Shown here one piece after another: positions 9,201 to 17,949 of a stretch of 64,000 nt of DNA. The stretch is from Nostoc sp. B(2019) (GTDB taxonomy: Bacteria > Cyanobacteriota > Cyanobacteriia > Cyanobacteriales > Nostocaceae). Below the pieces are notes generated by a model. The model searched no databases. It was not told where the DNA came from and saw only the letters and a program-made list of their open reading frames with translations. Every line of letters starts with the position of its first letter. The first letter of the stretch is position 1. The position numbers and the translations under genes were made by a program. Location: positions 1 to 64,000 of the forward strand of contig NZ_WVID01000031.1 in assembly GCF_010091925.1 (NCBI RefSeq), in the 5' to 3' direction.

Positions 9201-9624
9201 ACTTAGCGTGGAGTGGATGACGTAGAAACAGTTTAATAATTACTTTTTGAGTTTTTAGCTGATGACTTAACCGCCGCAACCCAGCTTCATCCTGATTAGT
9301 AGGCGCACCGATAGTAAGCTGCTGGCGAAATTCCGCAGCCATCCGTTTTTTCAAGCGAACAATGGCACTATTGTCAATACCCCCGCTACCAGTGCCAAGA
9401 GTAAATGCCGCATGAACTTCATCGCTAGGCAAACTCTGCATCCCAATTAACAAACGGCAACAACAACCTTCGCCGCCAACATACGGCTCAATCAAATCAT
9501 CAATTCTCCGCCAACCTCTAAGGTTAAAATAGCCAACGCAAAAATCTGCTCGATAAGATACTTTGAGAGTCTCTCTCAAAATCGGTAGCAATCGTAAGTC
9601 AATGTTGTCAAAGATGCGTGGCAT
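6250..9624 (-). CDS. PLD-domain SNF2-family helicase (defence-associated type)
   Basis: 1124 aa. The N-terminus is a phospholipase D-like domain with HAKLYLV near residue 139 and GSSNLT after it, the HxK...GSxN pattern of PLD nucleases. A superfamily 2 SNF2-like motor follows: Walker A GDVVGLGKT (about 280), DESH box (about 351), SATP (about 383), motif IV LIFTQFADTV, and motifs V/VI ATDILSEGHNLQD and QRAGRVDRIGQ (about 815-830). The roughly 300-residue C-terminal part is unassigned. Fusion of PLD to SNF2 beside an adenine methylase resembles split restriction systems and the drmD/drmMI arm of class 1 DISARM, but drmA, drmB and drmC are absent. The gene probably belonged to one operon with the methylase before the GIY-YIG block entered. 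Confidence 0.88.
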   Translation of the reverse strand: MPRIFDNIDLRLLPILRETLKVSYRADFCVGYFNLRGWRRIDDLIEPYVGGEGCCCRLLIGMQSLPSDEVHAAFTLGTGSGGIDNSAIVRLKKRMAAEFRQQLTIGAPTNQDEAGLRRLSHQLKTQKVIIKLFLRHPLHAKLYLVHRNDANTPIVGFLGSSNLTLPGLAKQGELNVDILDHDACNKLQKWFCDRWQDYGCIDISKELAEIIDASWARAELIPPYHIYLKFAYHLSHEAIAGLSEFRIPREFNNLFDFQKAAVQLAARHVTRRGGVLVGDVVGLGKTLVGTALAKILQEDCYLETLIICPKNLVKMWQEYADKYRLYAKVMPSSKVQSQLPELRRYRVVLIDESHNLRNREGKRYRAIAEYITANESKCILLSATPYNKTYLDLSAQLRLFVPEDEDLGFRPEALLNELGGELEFMKRHQCSVRSLAAFEKSEYADDWRELMKRYMVRRTRSFIKDNYAKTDQTGRKYLEFLNGSRSYFPERKPRTIKFTLEGSHTDPYSHLYSESIIEVINQLNLPRYGLGNYIAAKHKPLPTEAEQRLLSGLFRGGKRLMGFSRTNLFKRLESSGIAFIQSIERHVLRNFIYLTAIEKGLDIPIGTQEADLLDTRNNDEDADSVTATLFDTEIEDETDVVDLENHLMQTEKNFRQRAESVYQEYTTRYKRRFKWLRSTLFDIKKLKQDLLSDAQALINVLQHCGEWNPQQDEKLTALVKLLTQTHPNNKVLIFTQFADTVRYLADNLQARNITNIAGVTGQSKDPTEMTGRFSPVSNGKSDILPSNELRILIATDILSEGHNLQDCAIIVNWDLPWAIIRLIQRAGRVDRIGQNAEQILCYSFLPAEGVERIINLRERLRQRLQENAEVVGTDEAFFEDDSTQVILDLYNEKSGMLDGDEDTEVDLTSEAFQIWKKATDDNPALKKIIEEMSNVVYSTRAHISQPVQPNGVLLYMKTTEGNDSLIYVDREGKSVTQSQLGVLRMAACDEFTPAIPRDKQHHELVEEGVELIAEEEKNAGGQLGRPSGARFKTYERLKSFAQEMKGTLFVTEELLKAIDDIYRYPLRQSAIDTLNRQLRSGVSNQQLAELVVMLRKDDCLCIVSEEVENREPQIICSLGLFEPK

Positions 9625-9699
9625 TACACAAAACTCTTAAAACGACAACATTATATTCCCTATAGCGGTTTGTGCTTGTGTGCAACACAAATAATAGAG

Positions 9700-10040
9700 T
9701 TAGGGGAAGGGGGGAAGGGGAAAAGGGGAAGGGGGAAAAGGGGAAGGGATAAATGCTTTTCCCTTAGATCTCGTACTGGAATTTCTGTACCTCACTCAAG
9801 TGAGAATTGCTATGTGTAATACAACATGAGTTCGATAAACCTCTTCCTGCCTTGAACTAAAGTTCAACTCTATCCCTCTCCGGCTCGAAGAGGGACGGTT
9901 TTACTACGTAAAACCTCTTAGAGTCCTTTTTTTACGGCTAATTTTTAGATGGACATCATATACTCGTCAAACTCACATTAACCCTTACCCTTCCCCCCGT
10001 TTCCCCGTTTCCCCTTTTCCCGTTTAACCTTTCCCCCTTT
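9700..10040. repeat. Pair of inverted G/A and C/T heptamer blocks around a gene-free spacer
   Basis: A G-rich block (9700-9750, units of GGGGAAG) and a C-rich block (9979-10040, CCCTTCC and CCCGTTT units) face each other about 230 nt apart. No convincing ORF, tRNA or promoter was seen in 9625-10100. The arrangement copies the bracket at 2029-2640. Confidence 0.75.
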
Positions 10041-10100
10041 TTTATTCATTAACCTTTTTTCAAACCAAATCCGAAAAGTCTTGTTCCTACGTACAATCAG

Positions 10101-10592
10101 CTACATTTGATAAAAAGCCGTCAAAGCTACCGCTAAAGCATCTGCCGCATCATCTGGCTTAGGAATCTCATCTAAATCCAACTCTCGTGCTACTGCCTCT
10201 TGCACCTCAGATTTATCGGCATTACCGTACCCTGTTAAGGCTTGTTTAATTTGAGCAGGAGTAAACTCAACATACGGAAGACGACGCTGCCCCAAGACCA
10301 AAATGAGTACACCCCGCGCCTGTGCAACAAGGATAGTGCTTGACATACGATAGAAGAATAGTTTTTCAATTGCAACCAAATCTGGTTGCAACTCCTCAAT
10401 CAGGGCGTGCAAATCATCAAACAAGGTACACAAACGCTGCCCCATTTCTGCATCTGCCGATGTGCGGATTATACCAAAATCCAGCATATTTACTGTAGTA
10501 TGTTCTACTTTGGTAGAACTTTGTGTGCAAGTAATTGCCCCAAACCCTAAAATCGCCAGTCCCGGATCTAATCCTAAAATTCGTTTTTCCAT
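10101..10592 (-). CDS. ruvC: Holliday junction resolvase RuvC
   Basis: 163 aa, normal family length. The RNase H-like fold shows the first catalytic Asp in ILGLDPGL, the Glu in [11 protein letters not shown], and the C-terminal acidic pair in [13 protein letters not shown]. Acts with RuvAB to cut Holliday junctions in recombination and repair. It is divergent from the yvcK-like gene, with 167 nt between. Confidence 0.97.
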   Translation of the reverse strand: MEKRILGLDPGLAILGFGAITCTQSSTKVEHTTVNMLDFGIIRTSADAEMGQRLCTLFDDLHALIEELQPDLVAIEKLFFYRMSSTILVAQARGVLILVLGQRRLPYVEFTPAQIKQALTGYGNADKSEVQEAVARELDLDEIPKPDDAADALAVALTAFYQM

Positions 10593-10759
10593 TAAATCAC
10601 TTTACTAAACCAGGCTGTTGTTTAACTAAGAAGGCTGGCGTGACGACTTGCTCTCAATTGAATGGAATTGAAAAATATAATAGTTCCACACTTGGTGTTT
10701 AAATCAGGTGGTATACATTTTCTATTAATCATTGTTTGTAGCACTGCTCCAAATCAGGT

Positions 10760-12130
10760 ATGTCAATCGGTTTTTTCAGACAAGCCCTCAACGCCCTGCA
10801 AAAGCAGTCGCGCTCTCGAACTTCCCATCGAGTTAACCAGTGGTTTAAGTGGTTATCTCCTGGGCTATCGATAAAACGTTGGTTGCTAATAAGTGTTGGA
10901 GGTGTACTGCTGGCGAGTCTGGGGTTGGCTATTTGGGTTAAGCTGACCCCAATTTTTTGGATGATTGAGTTACTTAGGGGTTTTCTGGGGGTAATCACCA
11001 ACATCTTACCCAACTATATCAGCGGGCCTTTAGTGTTGCTCTGCGGGTTTCTGCTGCTGCTTTGGGGGCAAACTCGCACTGTAGGCTCAATTACTAGGGT
11101 ATTAAGACCAGAAGGTGAAGAGGAACTTATTGATGTCCTGCTGGCACATCGGCGATTGTATCGAGGCCCCAAAATAGTGGTAATTGGTGGTGGTACGGGA
11201 CTTTCTACATTGTTGAGAGGACTTAAAACCTACAGCGCCAATATTACTGCTATTGTTACCGTAGCCGATGATGGTGGGTCTTCTGGGCGGTTGCGCCAAG
11301 AGTTTGGAGTGCTACCACCAGGGGATATTCGCAATTGTTTAGCAGCACTAGCAGATGAAGAAAAGTTATTAACAGAATTGTTTCAATACCGCTTTCGTGC
11401 TGGCGATGGGTTAACTGGTCACAGTTTTGGCAATTTGTTTTTAACGGCAATGAGTGACATCACTGGAGATTTGGAACGCGCAGTTGCAGCTAGTTCCAAA
11501 GTGCTAGCGGTACGGGGACAAGTATTACCAGCGACTCTCAGCGATGTTCGCCTCTGGGCAGAATTAGCCGATGGTCGCCGCATTGAAGGCGAGTCTAGCA
11601 TTCCCAAAGCTGGAGGTAAAATTGTCAAACTCGGCTGTATTCCTGCTAATCCGCCAGCAGTACCAGCAGCTATTAAGGCACTTAAAGAAGCTGACTACAT
11701 CATCATTGGCCCAGGTAGCCTTTACACTAGCTTAATTCCTAATTTGTTAGTACCAGAAATTGCCGACGCGATCGCCAAAACAGACGCCCCCCGTATTTAT
11801 GTCTGCAATATCATGACTCAACCTGGAGAAACTGAAGGATACACTGTTGCTGACCACATCAGAGCTATTGATGCGGCTTGCGGGCAAAGACGACTATTTG
11901 ATGCTGTGTTAGTACACAAAAAATCTCCCTCTGAGCAATCACTCATCCGCTATGCTCAACAAAATTCTCATCCCGTTTTTGTGGATAGAGAAGCCATATC
12001 TCAGCTAGGACGGCGCATTGTCCCAGCTAATGTTTTGTATGAAGATGAAATGGGTATCGTACGTCACAATCCGCAAAAACTAGCACGAGTGTTGTTACGG
12101 TGGTACGGTGGAGCTCATCATGGGAGATGA
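10760..12130 (+). CDS. YvcK/CofD-like nucleotide-binding protein (gluconeogenesis factor family)
   Basis: 456 aa. Two N-terminal hydrophobic segments (about 48-70 and 75-100) anchor the protein, a frequent cyanobacterial form; the Rossmann-like part begins at [17 protein letters not shown]. The family signatures [30 protein letters not shown] and [13 protein letters not shown] are all present. YvcK in Bacillus binds UDP-sugars and controls peptidoglycan precursor flow and growth on gluconeogenic carbon; the cyanobacterial role is not established. Start chosen at the ATG that opens directly before the hydrophobic region. Confidence 0.93.
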   Translation: MSIGFFRQALNALQKQSRSRTSHRVNQWFKWLSPGLSIKRWLLISVGGVLLASLGLAIWVKLTPIFWMIELLRGFLGVITNILPNYISGPLVLLCGFLLLLWGQTRTVGSITRVLRPEGEEELIDVLLAHRRLYRGPKIVVIGGGTGLSTLLRGLKTYSANITAIVTVADDGGSSGRLRQEFGVLPPGDIRNCLAALADEEKLLTELFQYRFRAGDGLTGHSFGNLFLTAMSDITGDLERAVAASSKVLAVRGQVLPATLSDVRLWAELADGRRIEGESSIPKAGGKIVKLGCIPANPPAVPAAIKALKEADYIIIGPGSLYTSLIPNLLVPEIADAIAKTDAPRIYVCNIMTQPGETEGYTVADHIRAIDAACGQRRLFDAVLVHKKSPSEQSLIRYAQQNSHPVFVDREAISQLGRRIVPANVLYEDEMGIVRHNPQKLARVLLRWYGGAHHGR

Positions 12131-12181
12131 ATGTAATTTGTCATTTGTCATTTGTTTTGACTCTTGTCTCCCCACTTCGCC

Positions 12182-12637
12182 ATGAAAATTTTTCTTGCAG
12201 ATGCAGAGGCGACGCTACGCTTAGGTATTGCTCTCGGTGAATCCCTGACCGCGGGCAGTGTAATTTTACTAGAAGGTGATTTAGGCGCTGGTAAAACTAC
12301 CCTAGTTCAAGGTATTGGCAAAGGTTTAGGAATCACTGAACTTGTTGTTAGTCCCACTTTCACCCTGATTAATGAGTACACCCAAGGACGCCTTCCTCTT
12401 TACCACCTGGATTTATATCGCTTAGAACCACAAGAAGTTGCAGCCTTGCATTTAGAAACCTACTGGGAAGGGGTTGAGGTCATACCAGGAATTGTGGCGA
12501 TTGAATGGGCAGAACGAATGCCTTACAAACCAGATAGTTATCTCAGCATAAATTTGACTTATGAGCATGAGGTTACTCGTCAAGCCGAAATTACGCCATT
12601 CAATTGTGCCATTAGCGAAGCGATCGCCTCCATATAA
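12182..12637 (+). CDS. tsaE: tRNA threonylcarbamoyladenosine biosynthesis ATPase TsaE
   Basis: 151 aa from the ATG at 12182; a TTG six codons upstream is in frame but unlikely. Contains the P loop GDLGAGKTTL, SPTFTLINEY and HLDLYRLE, and IEWAERMP near the end. TsaE drives the TsaB-TsaD complex that makes t6A37 on ANN-decoding tRNAs. It follows the yvcK-like gene on the same strand with about 50 nt between, a spacer that contains ATTTGTC heptamers. Confidence 0.95.
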   Translation: MKIFLADAEATLRLGIALGESLTAGSVILLEGDLGAGKTTLVQGIGKGLGITELVVSPTFTLINEYTQGRLPLYHLDLYRLEPQEVAALHLETYWEGVEVIPGIVAIEWAERMPYKPDSYLSINLTYEHEVTRQAEITPFNCAISEAIASI

Positions 12638-12761
12638 TGTCATTTCCAGTTTATAACTGTGTTTAATTTAAGTTGTTTATTTCTCATTAGGGTTGCCATT
12701 AGACATTTGTCATTGTTTTTTTGTAATCACAAATAACTAATGACAGCCCTAACAAAAAATT

Positions 12762-12911
12762 ATGCAACTTTTATGCAAATTAGTTGATCAAAACACTAGA
12801 AAATTTTTGCAAACAGTCGAGGGAGAATTCCACACTCGTCCTATCTACCACTACCACGCTCACCATCAAAAATTGCTAACATTGTTATCTCAATTATCTA
12901 AAGATTGTTGA
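12762..12911 (+). CDS. Possible small protein of 49 aa, unrecognised
   Basis: An ATG-to-TGA frame of 49 codons opens with MQLLCKLVD and has a His/Tyr-rich middle (PIYHYHAHHQKLL). No recognised domain or clear ribosome-binding site. It is the only plausible frame in the 12638-13376 gap, which is otherwise AT-rich with nothing identifiable until the hairpin at 13326. It may be chance. Confidence 0.25.
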   Translation: MQLLCKLVDQNTRKFLQTVEGEFHTRPIYHYHAHHQKLLTLLSQLSKDC

Positions 12912-13325
12912 ACAGCAGATATATTCAGGATTGACATCTACTAGCTTTCAGCCAGCAATAATCATTTAAAAACCTGATTTTAATGGTGTGTAAATTAAAG
13001 ACTTGTAAACTGTTGTTGGGTTAAATGATAGTTGTTACAGAACTTAGCCAGTTTGGTTTAACCCGAATGATTCTCTACAAGTATCTAGAGAACCAATCGG
13101 AATTATTGAGCACTAAACGCTAGTAGAGAAAAGTTAAACAACAATCAAGTTCTGCATAAGTCGTTTAACTTATCCTTGTACTCAGTATTCCCAAGGCTAA
13201 GTTAATATCTATACATAAAAACACTGATTATTATTAATAAAATAAACTAACTTCAATAAAATTTTATTGAATAATTTTTTAGGTTTATATCTGTAGATAA
13301 CACGGCTATAAATATATATTTATAC

Positions 13326-13355
13326 AATTATTCCTGTATAAATACAGGAATAATT
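13326..13355 (-). terminator. Hairpin downstream of pyrC
   Basis: A perfect 13-bp stem AATTATTCCTGTA/TACAGGAATAATT with a 4-nt loop, about 20 nt beyond the pyrC stop on the minus strand. It is followed by AT-rich sequence rather than a pure T run, so it is a probable but imperfect intrinsic terminator. Confidence 0.55.
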
Positions 13356-13376
13356 ATAAAGATGCGATAGTAATAT

Positions 13377-14711
13377 TTACGAGGAAAAGGTTAAAGCTTG
13401 ACCCCGTACTTGCGTATCTAACTGACCTTTATCATAAACAACCTCACCGCCGACAATGGTTGTTACAGCCCATCCTGTGAGGTTCCAACCTTCAAAAGGA
13501 CTCCAACGACATTTGGTTAACAGTTCCTCACGCCGGACTGGACGGTATGTATTTAAATCTACAAGCACTAAATCGGCATCATAACCAGGTGCGATCGCCC
13601 CTTTATTAGGAATACCGTAAGCCACAGCCACGTTTTTAGACATCCAGTTAACAACTTGGGATACAGTACACCGTCCCTCCATTGCCGTAGTCAACATCAA
13701 AGCCAGAGAAGTTTCCACCCCAGGCATACCCGAAGGACTGTTGGGATATTCTTGAGCTTTTTCTTCTAGGGTGTGCGGTGCGTGATCTGTGGCGATAAAA
13801 TCAATCACGCCATCGCGCAAAGCTTGCCAGAGGACTTCGTTATCATGGGGCGATCGCAATGGTGGATTCATCTGTGCTAAAGTGCCAATCTTTTCATAAG
13901 CGCTGGTATTCAACAACAAATGCTGTGGTGTCACCTCTGCTGTTACCCAACTCGGTTTATCTTGACGCAGCAAATCTGCTTCTTCGGCTGTTGACATGTG
14001 CAGAATATGCAGACGACGCTGATATTTTTGAGAAAGTTTTAATGCTAGTTGAGTTGCTAACAATGCCGCTTGATTATCTTGAATCTGGGAGTGAACTGCT
14101 GGATCGTGAATACCAGCAAATTCTTGACGGCGCTGGTTGATTCTGGCTTGATCTTCGGCATGAACAGCAATTAAGCGATTGCCATTGGCAAATATTGCCT
14201 CTAGTGTTGCCTCTCCATCAACCAACAACTGACCATGCATCGACCCCATGAAAATCTTAATCCCCGGTGTAGGATTTGCTAAAAGCAAATCTGGTAGATT
14301 CTCTGCTGTTGCCCCAATAAAAAAGCCATAATTAACTAAGCATTTGTTAGAGGCACGTTGTAGCTTGTCGTCTAAAGCTAGCTGTGTAGTTGTCAGAGGG
14401 CGCGTATTGGGCATTTCCAGAAAAGAAGTGACTCCCCCTTTGGCACAGGCACAACTGGCAGTGAACAAATCTTCCTTGTATTCTAGTCCTGGCTCCCGGA
14501 AATGCACTTGCGGGTCAATTATTCCTGGCAACAAAGTTAAACCTTGTGCGTCAATCTCTGTGGTTACTTCTGTGGTTACTATTGCTTGGGAGATTGTTGG
14601 TGCAACTTCGACTATTTGGCGATCGCGCGTCAGCACATCCCCAATCATCAATTCACCATTGGGTAGAATTATGCGCGCGTGGCGAATCAGTAAACTTTTT
14701 GGAGATGACAT
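13377..14711 (-). CDS. pyrC: Dihydroorotase
   Basis: 444 aa, the length of long (class I) dihydroorotases of the amidohydrolase superfamily. Metal-binding HFREPG follows GIIDPQV; later metal ligands sit in IAVHAED and LHILHMSTAEE, and the catalytic Asp in FIATDHAPHTLEEK. It cyclises N-carbamoyl-aspartate in pyrimidine synthesis. Monocistronic as seen, with a hairpin after the stop. Confidence 0.95.
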   Translation of the reverse strand: MSSPKSLLIRHARIILPNGELMIGDVLTRDRQIVEVAPTISQAIVTTEVTTEIDAQGLTLLPGIIDPQVHFREPGLEYKEDLFTASCACAKGGVTSFLEMPNTRPLTTTQLALDDKLQRASNKCLVNYGFFIGATAENLPDLLLANPTPGIKIFMGSMHGQLLVDGEATLEAIFANGNRLIAVHAEDQARINQRRQEFAGIHDPAVHSQIQDNQAALLATQLALKLSQKYQRRLHILHMSTAEEADLLRQDKPSWVTAEVTPQHLLLNTSAYEKIGTLAQMNPPLRSPHDNEVLWQALRDGVIDFIATDHAPHTLEEKAQEYPNSPSGMPGVETSLALMLTTAMEGRCTVSQVVNWMSKNVAVAYGIPNKGAIAPGYDADLVLVDLNTYRPVRREELLTKCRWSPFEGWNLTGWAVTTIVGGEVVYDKGQLDTQVRGQALTFSS

Positions 14712-14960
14712 GGCGTTAAAGGAGTCACAACACAGAGCTATACCTGATAGATAACTCTCCTTTTAGGTTAAACTTGGTTGCGCTATAAGTAGCCAATTTT
14801 TTACTGCACGCTAAAAAAAGTTTATTTTTAATTTATGAATATCTCTGTAAACATGCCCAGATGACCAGGAAATCAAAGTTCTCCTTCCCGTTAAGATTAA
14901 CAAATAAAGTCTTCCCAAGCGAGTTAATTACCTGCATCCTTCCCTTAGTTAAGTACTTTC

Positions 14961-15602
14961 ATGCAAAATCAAGTGTCTGATAACAACTCTAGCCAACAAC
15001 CTGACAATTCCTGGATCGCAGAGCTAGGTAGAACAATTATCTTGAGCATAGTTCTAGCCCTGGGAATTCGTACCTTTGTGGCCGAAGCACGCTGGATTCC
15101 TTCTGGCTCAATGGAACCAACGTTGCATGGTACACCCAACCAGTGGGAGGCAGACAAAATCATTGTCGATAAGTTGAAGTATAAATTTTCTGACCCGCAA
15201 CGAGGAGACATTGTAGTGTTTTCACCCACACAAGCACTACAAAAAGAACAATACCAGGATGCTTTTATTAAACGTATAATTGCCCTACCTGGAGACAAAG
15301 TAGAACTCAGGAATGGCAGAGTTTATATTAACAACAAACCCCTACAGGAGGAAAATTACCTATCCTCCACACAGCGTACAGTAATTGATGTTTGCACATC
15401 AGGACAGCAACCGCCTTTTTTAGCAAAACCCCAGACAATACCACCCGACTCTTACTTAGTGCTAGGTGATAACCGTAATAGTAGCTATGATAGCCGCTGC
15501 TGGGGTGTTGTCCCTCGCAATAATATTATTGGACGTGCTGTAGTTCGTTTCTGGCCCCTAAATAATATTGGAGGAATTGATAAGTCACCACTATATCCAT
15601 AA
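14961..15602 (+). CDS. lepB: Signal peptidase I (first of two)
   Basis: 213 aa with one N-terminal membrane segment (about 22-40). Catalytic Ser about 50 lies in PSGSMEPTL; the general-base Lys is in DAFIKRIIALPGD; the box LGDNRNSSYDSR is complete. Removes signal peptides from exported proteins at the plasma or thylakoid membrane. A close paralogue starts 32 nt downstream. Confidence 0.95.
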   Translation: MQNQVSDNNSSQQPDNSWIAELGRTIILSIVLALGIRTFVAEARWIPSGSMEPTLHGTPNQWEADKIIVDKLKYKFSDPQRGDIVVFSPTQALQKEQYQDAFIKRIIALPGDKVELRNGRVYINNKPLQEENYLSSTQRTVIDVCTSGQQPPFLAKPQTIPPDSYLVLGDNRNSSYDSRCWGVVPRNNIIGRAVVRFWPLNNIGGIDKSPLYP

Positions 15603-15634
15603 TTAAAAATTATCCACGTGGGAAATATACTCTA

Positions 15635-16240
15635 ATGGGTCGCAGGCAACATCAAGCATCGCCGTCTTCAAGTCAGCAAAATTTCTGGATAGAGGTAACT
15701 AAGACGATTGGGCTGAGTCTGATTTTTGCTTTTAGTATACGTACATTTGCGGCACAAGCTTTCAATATTGTTTCTGGGTCAATGGAGCCAACTTTACAAA
15801 TTAATGATAAGTTTCTTGTAGACAAGGTGAGATACCATTTTGGTGAACCACAGCGAGGAGAGATCGTAGTATTTTCGCCTACAGAGGAGCTAGAAAGAGA
15901 ACAATACCAGGATGCTTTCATTAAGCGTGTAATAGCCTTACCCGGAGAAAGAGTAGAAATTAAGGATGGCAAAGTTTATGTCAACAACAAACCTCTGCGG
16001 GAAGATAAATACCTGACCTCAGAAGAGTGGACATCGATTGATGTTTGCAAAACAGGAAAACAGCCACCGTATCTATCCCAACCAGTCACTATACCGTCCA
16101 ACTCATATTTGGTACTAGGTGATAACCGCATCAATAGCTATGACGGACGCTGTTGGGGTATTGTCCCTCGTGAGAATATTATCGGTCATGCCGTAGTTCG
16201 CTTCTGGCCTTTGAGTAATATTGGAAAAGTGAACAAGTAA
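15635..16240 (+). CDS. lepB: Signal peptidase I (second of two)
   Basis: 201 aa, clearly a tandem duplicate of the upstream gene: catalytic Ser about 49 in SGSMEPTL, Lys in DAFIKRVIALPGE, and LGDNRINSYDGR. The two differ most in the first 20 residues and in the segment after the catalytic Ser, where this copy lacks the HGTPNQWEA stretch. Different substrate preference or membrane location is possible. The pair is probably co-transcribed. Confidence 0.95.
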   Translation: MGRRQHQASPSSSQQNFWIEVTKTIGLSLIFAFSIRTFAAQAFNIVSGSMEPTLQINDKFLVDKVRYHFGEPQRGEIVVFSPTEELEREQYQDAFIKRVIALPGERVEIKDGKVYVNNKPLREDKYLTSEEWTSIDVCKTGKQPPYLSQPVTIPSNSYLVLGDNRINSYDGRCWGIVPRENIIGHAVVRFWPLSNIGKVNK

Positions 16241-16244
16241 CTGA

Positions 16245-16560
16245 GCAATTTGAGATTTGAGATTTTAAGTTGGGATTGGTGAGACAGCGCTGCGTACCCT
16301 GCGGGAAGCAAGCTACGCGTGGCGTCTGTGCCAGGAGAAGAGAAGTCATAGCGGCGGCTTCCGCCGGTATGAACTTCGGGGAGGGTTTCCAACGCTAGTC
16401 GCTCATGGGGAGCCAGTGCGTTGGGCGGCTCTGCCGACTTGTTCGCTCTTAGCGTTCCCGTAGGGTAGCAACTGGCGTGGATACCCCCAGACGCTCGTGG
16501 ACTCGCTAACGCTGCGCTATCGCCCTACTTTTTAATCCGAAATCTAAAATCTAAAATTGG
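16245..16560. repeat. Composite repeat island between lepB2 and the MOSC gene
   Basis: Heptamer-like TTTGAGA units on the left (16248-16270) and AAATCTA units on the right (16541-16558) flank a GC-rich patchwork of REP-like hairpins. One hairpin is 16341-16376, where GAAGT..GCGGCGG pairs with CCGCCGG..GAACTTC. No gene is seen in the interval. Confidence 0.7.
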
Positions 16561-16561
16561 T

Positions 16562-17362
16562 ATGATGCCGTACTTAGCTAAAATTTTACTTTACCCTATT
16601 AAGTCACTTGATGGCATTGAAGTTAATAATGTCAGAGTGCTTGCTAGTGGCGCACTACAGCATGATCGAGAGTTTGCCATTGTTGACAAAGTTCAGAGGT
16701 TTGTAAATGGCAAGCGTAATGCCAAAATTCATTTACTGCGGACGTCTTACGCAAGCCCCTTGGGGGCATCGCAATTTACACCTTTTAATAGAACGATCTC
16801 ACTGCAATTCCCAGGTAGCGACTCACAACAATTTCATCTGGATGAGCAAAGGCAAGCCCTAGAAGCGTCTTTGAGTGATTTTTTTGGCTTTGCTGTCACA
16901 TTAGCGCAAAACTCTGTAATGGGCTTTCCTGATGATACAGATTCACCTGGCCCAACAATAATTAGTACAGCAACGCTAGCAGAAGTTGCTTCCTGGTTTC
17001 CTGGTTTGAGTGTTGATGAAATGCGCCGTCGGATACGTGCCAACATCGAAATTGACGGTGTACCACCATTTTGGGAAGATCGGTTATTTAGCGAACAAGG
17101 CGATGTAGTCTCCTTTCGAGTGGGAGATGTTTGCTTTTATGGGGTTAATCCCTGTCAGCGTTGTGTAGTTCCAACACGTGATTCATATTTAGGGGAAGCT
17201 TACCCAAACTTTCAAAAAATTTTTGTGAAACAACGGCAAGCAAGCTTGCCAGAGTGGGTAGCCTCATCTCGTTTTAATCACTTTTTCAAATTGAGTGTCA
17301 ATACACGATTACCCGCCTCAGAAGCCGGGAAAATTTTACAAATAGGCAACGAAGTTGCGTAA
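16562..17362 (+). CDS. MOSC domain protein (MOSC N-terminal barrel plus MOSC)
   Basis: 266 aa. The N-terminal beta-barrel opens with LAKILLYPIKSLDGIEV, and the MOSC core carries the invariant Cys region NPCQRCVVPTRD, as in proteins of the mARC/YcbX type. These use or carry molybdenum cofactor or a sulfide at the conserved Cys and reduce N-hydroxylated compounds; no ferredoxin domain is fused here. About 13 residues near position 60 (ASPLG) are encoded by a repeat-like segment at 16739-16779. The stop codon abuts another hairpin repeat. Confidence 0.88.
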   Translation: MMPYLAKILLYPIKSLDGIEVNNVRVLASGALQHDREFAIVDKVQRFVNGKRNAKIHLLRTSYASPLGASQFTPFNRTISLQFPGSDSQQFHLDEQRQALEASLSDFFGFAVTLAQNSVMGFPDDTDSPGPTIISTATLAEVASWFPGLSVDEMRRRIRANIEIDGVPPFWEDRLFSEQGDVVSFRVGDVCFYGVNPCQRCVVPTRDSYLGEAYPNFQKIFVKQRQASLPEWVASSRFNHFFKLSVNTRLPASEAGKILQIGNEVA

Positions 17363-17396
17363 AGTCTGAGCACCGACTTCTGGCGCTCAGAACTTT
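17361..17396. repeat. REP-like hairpin overlapping the MOSC stop codon
   Basis: AAAGTCTGAGC pairs with GCTCAGAACTTT around a 13-nt centre. Same design as the hairpins at 16341 and 24233. The rest of the spacer to 17949 is AT-rich with no gene seen; a GGAG ribosome-binding site lies just before the kinase start. Confidence 0.75.
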
Positions 17397-17949
17397 CCAA
17401 TAGAGAGGTACTTGCTCAAGACAATTAAACTTTTGTCAAAGTAAAACGTAAAAAATCTTTTGATTTTTTTTACTTTTTGCTATCTATCGATTATGGCAAT
17501 TTTAAGATTATTGTAGTCAGATGTAAATTTCTGCATCTGAGACTGAAATACCCAAACATCAGCAATTAAGAATTTAATTTAGAGCCTGATGCCAATAGCA
17601 ACCAGTATCCTAGAACCCCATACTGTAGCTTGGTAGTTAAATTTCAACAAATAGAGTTGGGATTGTGAATGAGTGTAAATATATTTTGCGGTTCATCCAA
17701 TAAATGTTGATACATTGTCAGATGAAACTGGGCAAAATAAGGTGCTATAACAAAGTCTGAAGATTAAGATTTGGAGGAACTCAGTTAGTCGAACAAGTAT
17801 CTCTGGCTAATAGTTAGTATTTTATTATACTAAAACAGTAAAAATAGCTCATAGCTTTAGCTATGGTAGGTAGTACTTACCCCTATATTGAATGTAGCTG
17901 ATATGACAAAAATACTCCAAGTTTAATCTTGGAGAAAAATTAAACAACA

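Noticed and set aside
2644-9624. Complete DISARM system
   Set aside because: Only helicase and methylase parts are seen; no DrmA, DrmB or DrmC homologue is visible.
10729-11013. Minus-strand frame antisense to the start of the yvcK-like gene
   Set aside because: Pure shadow of the membrane-anchor coding region, with no domain.
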